Origin: Nitrospira sp. SG-bin2
GTDB taxonomy: Bacteria; Nitrospirota; Nitrospiria; Nitrospirales; Nitrospiraceae
NCBI GenBank assembly: GCA_002083405.1
Contig: LVWT01000016.1
Span: forward strand, 30,861-94,860
Length of the DNA: 64,000 nucleotides
Reading direction: 5' to 3'
The notes beneath the pieces were generated by a model, which had not been told where the DNA came from, ran no database searches, and saw only the letters and a list, made by a program, of their open reading frames with translations. How positions within the stretch are numbered: the stretch's first letter is position 1; each line of letters starts with the position of its first letter. This document shows, piece by piece, positions 61,768 to 64,000 of this stretch. A program made the position numbers and the translations under genes.

Positions 61768-61799
61768 AAGGACCGCGGCTAAACAGGCCCCGGTCCTTT
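61768..61799 (+). terminator. Terminator of pilT, overlapping the thpR 3' end
   Basis: Stem AAGGACCG (61768-61775) and CGGTCCTT (61791-61798) with an extra inner pairing GGC/GCC, then T before C. The hairpin is nearly symmetrical, so it could also end thpR transcripts. Confidence 0.6.
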
Positions 61800-62408
61800 C
61801 CCTTCCGCCAATCGTATCTCCCAGAGCTTCGTATGCACAGGCCCGGTAGGCCGCAGCTGGCTTTTCATCAGCGTGATGGCTTTGATGACCAGCGATCCGC
61901 CGGCCATCGGCCGGTCCAGCACACCGCTTTGGGCTAAGGCCAAGCCGACCTGCCGTTCTCCTGCTTTGATCCGTGCCAGCGTGAGATGCGGGCTCAAGGG
62001 CTTCCCTTCCGAGGCAAAGCCTAACGATCGGCAGCAGTCTTCAATCGCACGATGCAACGTCACCAGTCGCGCCCCATCGGCTCCGCGCTCCCACGACTCC
62101 GACGCCCCTACCCATATCACGCGCGGCTGTTGAAGACGCGGAAAGACGCCGAACCTCTCGATCGGGATACGGAAGGCCCGATGGCCTGTCATTGCCTGTT
62201 CGATCGAGTGACGCATTGGTTCAATGCAGGACTTATCGGTGTCGCCGAGAAATGCGACGGTGAAATGGATGGAGGCTGGCTGAACCCAGGCGATACGAAT
62301 ATCCTTGGAGGATTCGCAGGAAAGTTGGGACTTCAGATCCTGCTGTACCTGCCCAATCCGCACTCGAAGATCCTCCGCCGGCTCAACTGCAAGGAACGTT
62401 CGGATCAT
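61779..62408 (-). CDS. thpR: RNA 2',3'-cyclic phosphodiesterase (2'-5' RNA ligase family)
   Basis: 209 residues. Two H-x-T/S-x motifs of the 2H family: IHFTVAFLGDT and PHLTLARIKAGE, about 110 residues apart. MIRTFLAVEPAEDLRVRI is the family start. The enzyme opens 2',3'-cyclic phosphates in RNA. It overlaps cinA by four bases (ATGA), the common cinA-thpR pair near recA. Its 3' end meets the pilT terminator. Confidence 0.92.
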   Translation of the reverse strand: MIRTFLAVEPAEDLRVRIGQVQQDLKSQLSCESSKDIRIAWVQPASIHFTVAFLGDTDKSCIEPMRHSIEQAMTGHRAFRIPIERFGVFPRLQQPRVIWVGASESWERGADGARLVTLHRAIEDCCRSLGFASEGKPLSPHLTLARIKAGERQVGLALAQSGVLDRPMAGGSLVIKAITLMKSQLRPTGPVHTKLWEIRLAEGKGPGPV

Positions 62409-63700
62409 CGTGTGGCTCGATTCAATAACCAGCGGCGCAACAGATCGAGCGCTGCCTGCGAAGACCGCTGCTTGATCGTAAGGCGGTCGCCATGGAACCG
62501 AAACTCCCTGGTGACGACATCGCCTGCTCCGCCGTCAAGCCCCACATACACCAGACCAACCGGTTTCGTTTCGGCCCCCCCTCCCGGCCCGGCAATGCCT
62601 GTTACACTTAATCCGACTGATACGGCAGCCCGTTCACGAACGCCTTTGGCCATTGCCGCAGCCACCTCATGGCTGACCGCTCCATGGCGAACAATCAACT
62701 CAGCCGGCACACCCAGCATCTCCGTCTTGGCTCGGTTGCTGTAGCACACGGCGCCTCGATCGACATAGGCCGATGACCCCGGCACCTGCGTGAGACGATG
62801 CGAGATCAGCCCGCCGGTGCAAGACTCCGCCACAGCAACCGTACGTCCCTGTTGTAACAGCAACCGGCCCACCACCGCCTCCATCGTGTCCTGCCCCTCG
62901 GCATAGAGCCACTCTCCCAGCCTTTGACGGACTTGCTCTGCCAACCGCTCGATCTTCACGGCACCGGACGAGCGGCGCACGTTCGACGTCAAGGAGACCA
63001 GCACTCCTGTCGGTGAGGCCAAGAGGCCAAGATCTATTGGTATCTGCTTTGAAAAAAGGCCTTTCAGCTTGGCATCCACATCGGCTTCGGGCAATCCCCA
63101 GGTATGGAATACCCTCCTCACAATCGGCGAGCGGCGAGGTGTCGCCGATCGTTCGAGCTGAGCCGTCAAAAATGGAATCACCGATTGCTCCATCATGGCG
63201 TCCATTTCTCGCGGCACCCCGGGAAGTGCGACCAGCACGGCCCGCTTCCAGAATACGGCAAAGCCTGGCGCAGACCCCACCGGATTAGGCATCACCGTGG
63301 CGCCGGATGGAATCATCGCTTGCCGCAGCTGGCCTTTGTTGGGTCTTCGCCCCCACTGGGCCAGCCTGGCCACCATGCCTTCAAACGCTTCCTTGCGACG
63401 AGCCAGCCTCCGCCCGGTTGCGTCAGCGACGGCTTCTCTCGTGCAATCATCGACGGTCGGCCCAAGCCCGCCGGTTATCACGATAATCCCGGCCCGCTGC
63501 ACAGCCGTAGTCAGCGCGTTCATGATATCCGTTCGGTTATCGCCGACAATCGACTTGAATCTGACTTCAATCCCGTAGGCGCCAAGCTTCTCGGTGATGA
63601 CAAGAGAATTGCTGTCGGATCGGCCTCCGACTAACAGCTCCGAGCCGATGGCGACTGTTTCAGCGATGAAGCAGCGATCTGATGACGCGCGCGTGTGCAT
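62405..63700 (-). CDS. cinA: CinA-family protein (MoCF domain plus nicotinamide-nucleotide amidase)
   Basis: 431 residues from the ATG at 63700; an in-frame ATG 33 bases upstream is possible. N-terminal MoCF/COG1058 domain: ETVAIGSELLVGGRSDSNSL and IVITGGLGPTVDDCTREAVA. Then comes the KH-like middle part and the PncC amidase domain (VAVAESCTGGLISHRLTQVP, VGLSVTGIAGPGGG). It recycles damaged pyridine nucleotides. Its neighbours thpR and recA are those usual for cinA, but pilT is interposed. Confidence 0.94.
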   Translation of the reverse strand: MHTRASSDRCFIAETVAIGSELLVGGRSDSNSLVITEKLGAYGIEVRFKSIVGDNRTDIMNALTTAVQRAGIIVITGGLGPTVDDCTREAVADATGRRLARRKEAFEGMVARLAQWGRRPNKGQLRQAMIPSGATVMPNPVGSAPGFAVFWKRAVLVALPGVPREMDAMMEQSVIPFLTAQLERSATPRRSPIVRRVFHTWGLPEADVDAKLKGLFSKQIPIDLGLLASPTGVLVSLTSNVRRSSGAVKIERLAEQVRQRLGEWLYAEGQDTMEAVVGRLLLQQGRTVAVAESCTGGLISHRLTQVPGSSAYVDRGAVCYSNRAKTEMLGVPAELIVRHGAVSHEVAAAMAKGVRERAAVSVGLSVTGIAGPGGGAETKPVGLVYVGLDGGAGDVVTREFRFHGDRLTIKQRSSQAALDLLRRWLLNRATR

Positions 63701-63811
63701 AGCAGGATCAGCGTACCTATTCGACCTGTACAAAGTCGAGTGAGAAGCTACCTCGCCTCCCCTAGAACCTCAGCGATGCCTACCGACTGCCAGTAACAGA
63801 GCGCCTTCACC

Positions 63812-63852
63812 CTGTCAACGGTTGCACTCACTCGTCTCAACCCCGTTGACAG
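63812..63852. promoter_or_regulatory. Operator-like inverted repeat over a promoter
   Basis: Perfect arms CTGTCAACGG (63812-63821) and CCGTTGACAG (63843-63852), 21 bases apart, with further inner pairing TTG/CAA. The right arm contains TTGACA (63846-63851), a good -35 followed after 18 bp by TACGAA. A repressor site overlapping the promoter of the gene at 63937 is a reasonable reading. Confidence 0.5.
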
Positions 63853-63936
63853 AACAAAACACGAAGTGCTACGAAATAGACTCTTTCTAGCCCTCACCCA
63901 TCCATCGAATGGGCGAGCCGTTACACGGAGGATCCT

Positions 63937-64000
63937 ATGGCAGCTCCCGACCATGCCCCTGCAGCTCAGCCCGCACAGCCCCCGCGGCGTCAATTTGTCA
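63937..64000 (+). CDS. Start of a gene cut by the right edge, product unknown
   Basis: ATG at 63937 with GGAGGATCCT just upstream. Only 21 residues are visible: an Ala/Pro-rich opening MAAPDHAPAAQPAQPPRRQF then V. This is too short to name. The opening is hydrophilic with no signal peptide so far. An inverted repeat over a promoter lies about 85 bp upstream. Confidence 0.7.
   Translation, partial: MAAPDHAPAAQPAQPPRRQFV

Noticed and set aside
63748..63993. Minus-strand open frame of 81 codons
   Set aside because: No ribosome site or conserved motif; it overlaps the inverted repeat and the start of the well-signalled gene at 63937.
1..64000. CRISPR arrays, rRNA genes, intact insertion sequences or prophage
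   Set aside because: No regularly spaced direct repeats, rRNA sequence, complete transposase or phage structural gene was seen; only transposase debris is present.

Overview
The window is a contiguous piece of a bacterial chromosome of moderately high G+C. It carries single-copy core genes (rplM-rpsI, rpsB-tsf-pyrH-frr, alaS, recA-recX, lptD, accD, argC-argJ) and has a Gram-negative cell plan (LptD, several lipoboxes, type IV pilus PilT). Gene content and style suggest Nitrospirota, most likely a Nitrospira-like organism. The pointers are many secreted Sel1-repeat proteins, an SmbP-like metal-binding protein, the hemX-hemA pair, many PilZ/receiver/HD regulators and the intergenic repeats. This placement is inference: no 16S rRNA and no nxr, amo or other diagnostic gene lies in the window.

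Layout. 1-2.4 kb: hemA (cut by the left edge), a CcsA/HemX-like membrane protein, rsmI and a TusA-like gene. 2.4-6.2 kb: a secreted protein of unknown function, tRNA-Leu(CAA), a lipoprotein pair including an SPFH/prohibitin-like protein, a Sel1 protein and a YggX-like protein. 6.2-14.7 kb is a core block on the + strand: two BFN-family genes, rplM-rpsI, argC-argJ, rpsB-tsf-pyrH-frr and alr. 14.7-22.6 kb is an accessory island of hypothetical, Sel1, SmbP-like, Tim44-like and GspS-like genes. It is punctuated by two extra, diverged copies of the 3' end of alr and by remnants of a REP-associated transposase with REPIN-like repeats. 22.6-27.3 kb: a minus-strand series (cyclophilin-like, two DUF507, TPR lipoprotein, BCP peroxiredoxin, degenerate HAD-like protein), divergent from an exonuclease-PP2C pair. 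27.3-29.3 kb: a SnoaL-like protein and a PHM-like copper monooxygenase candidate.

29.6-38.1 kb is a signalling locus. It starts with a 1406-residue multidomain protein (receiver, PAS, degenerate histidine kinase, two PilZ, LuxD-like acyltransferase fold, SAM methyltransferase). A GAF histidine kinase, an NtrC-type regulator and a receiver-HD-GYP-like protein follow. 38.1-48.5 kb on the minus strand: trx-recN, lptD, accD-folC, a NicO-type nickel permease and moaC-moaD/E-moaA, where MoaD and MoaE are fused. 48.7-52.2 kb: a translationally coupled IPT/TIG-Ycf48 exported pair and a lone receiver protein. 52.2-63.7 kb: minus-strand housekeeping genes cinA-thpR, recA-recX-alaS-ruvX-mltG-deoC-deoB-ridA, interrupted by pilT on the + strand. 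The right edge cuts a new + strand gene preceded by an operator-like inverted repeat.

The most unusual items are the 1406-residue fusion protein, the repeated alr 3' ends that bound two similar-sized accessory modules, the REPIN/RAYT remnants, the PHM-like protein and the MoaD-MoaE fusion.
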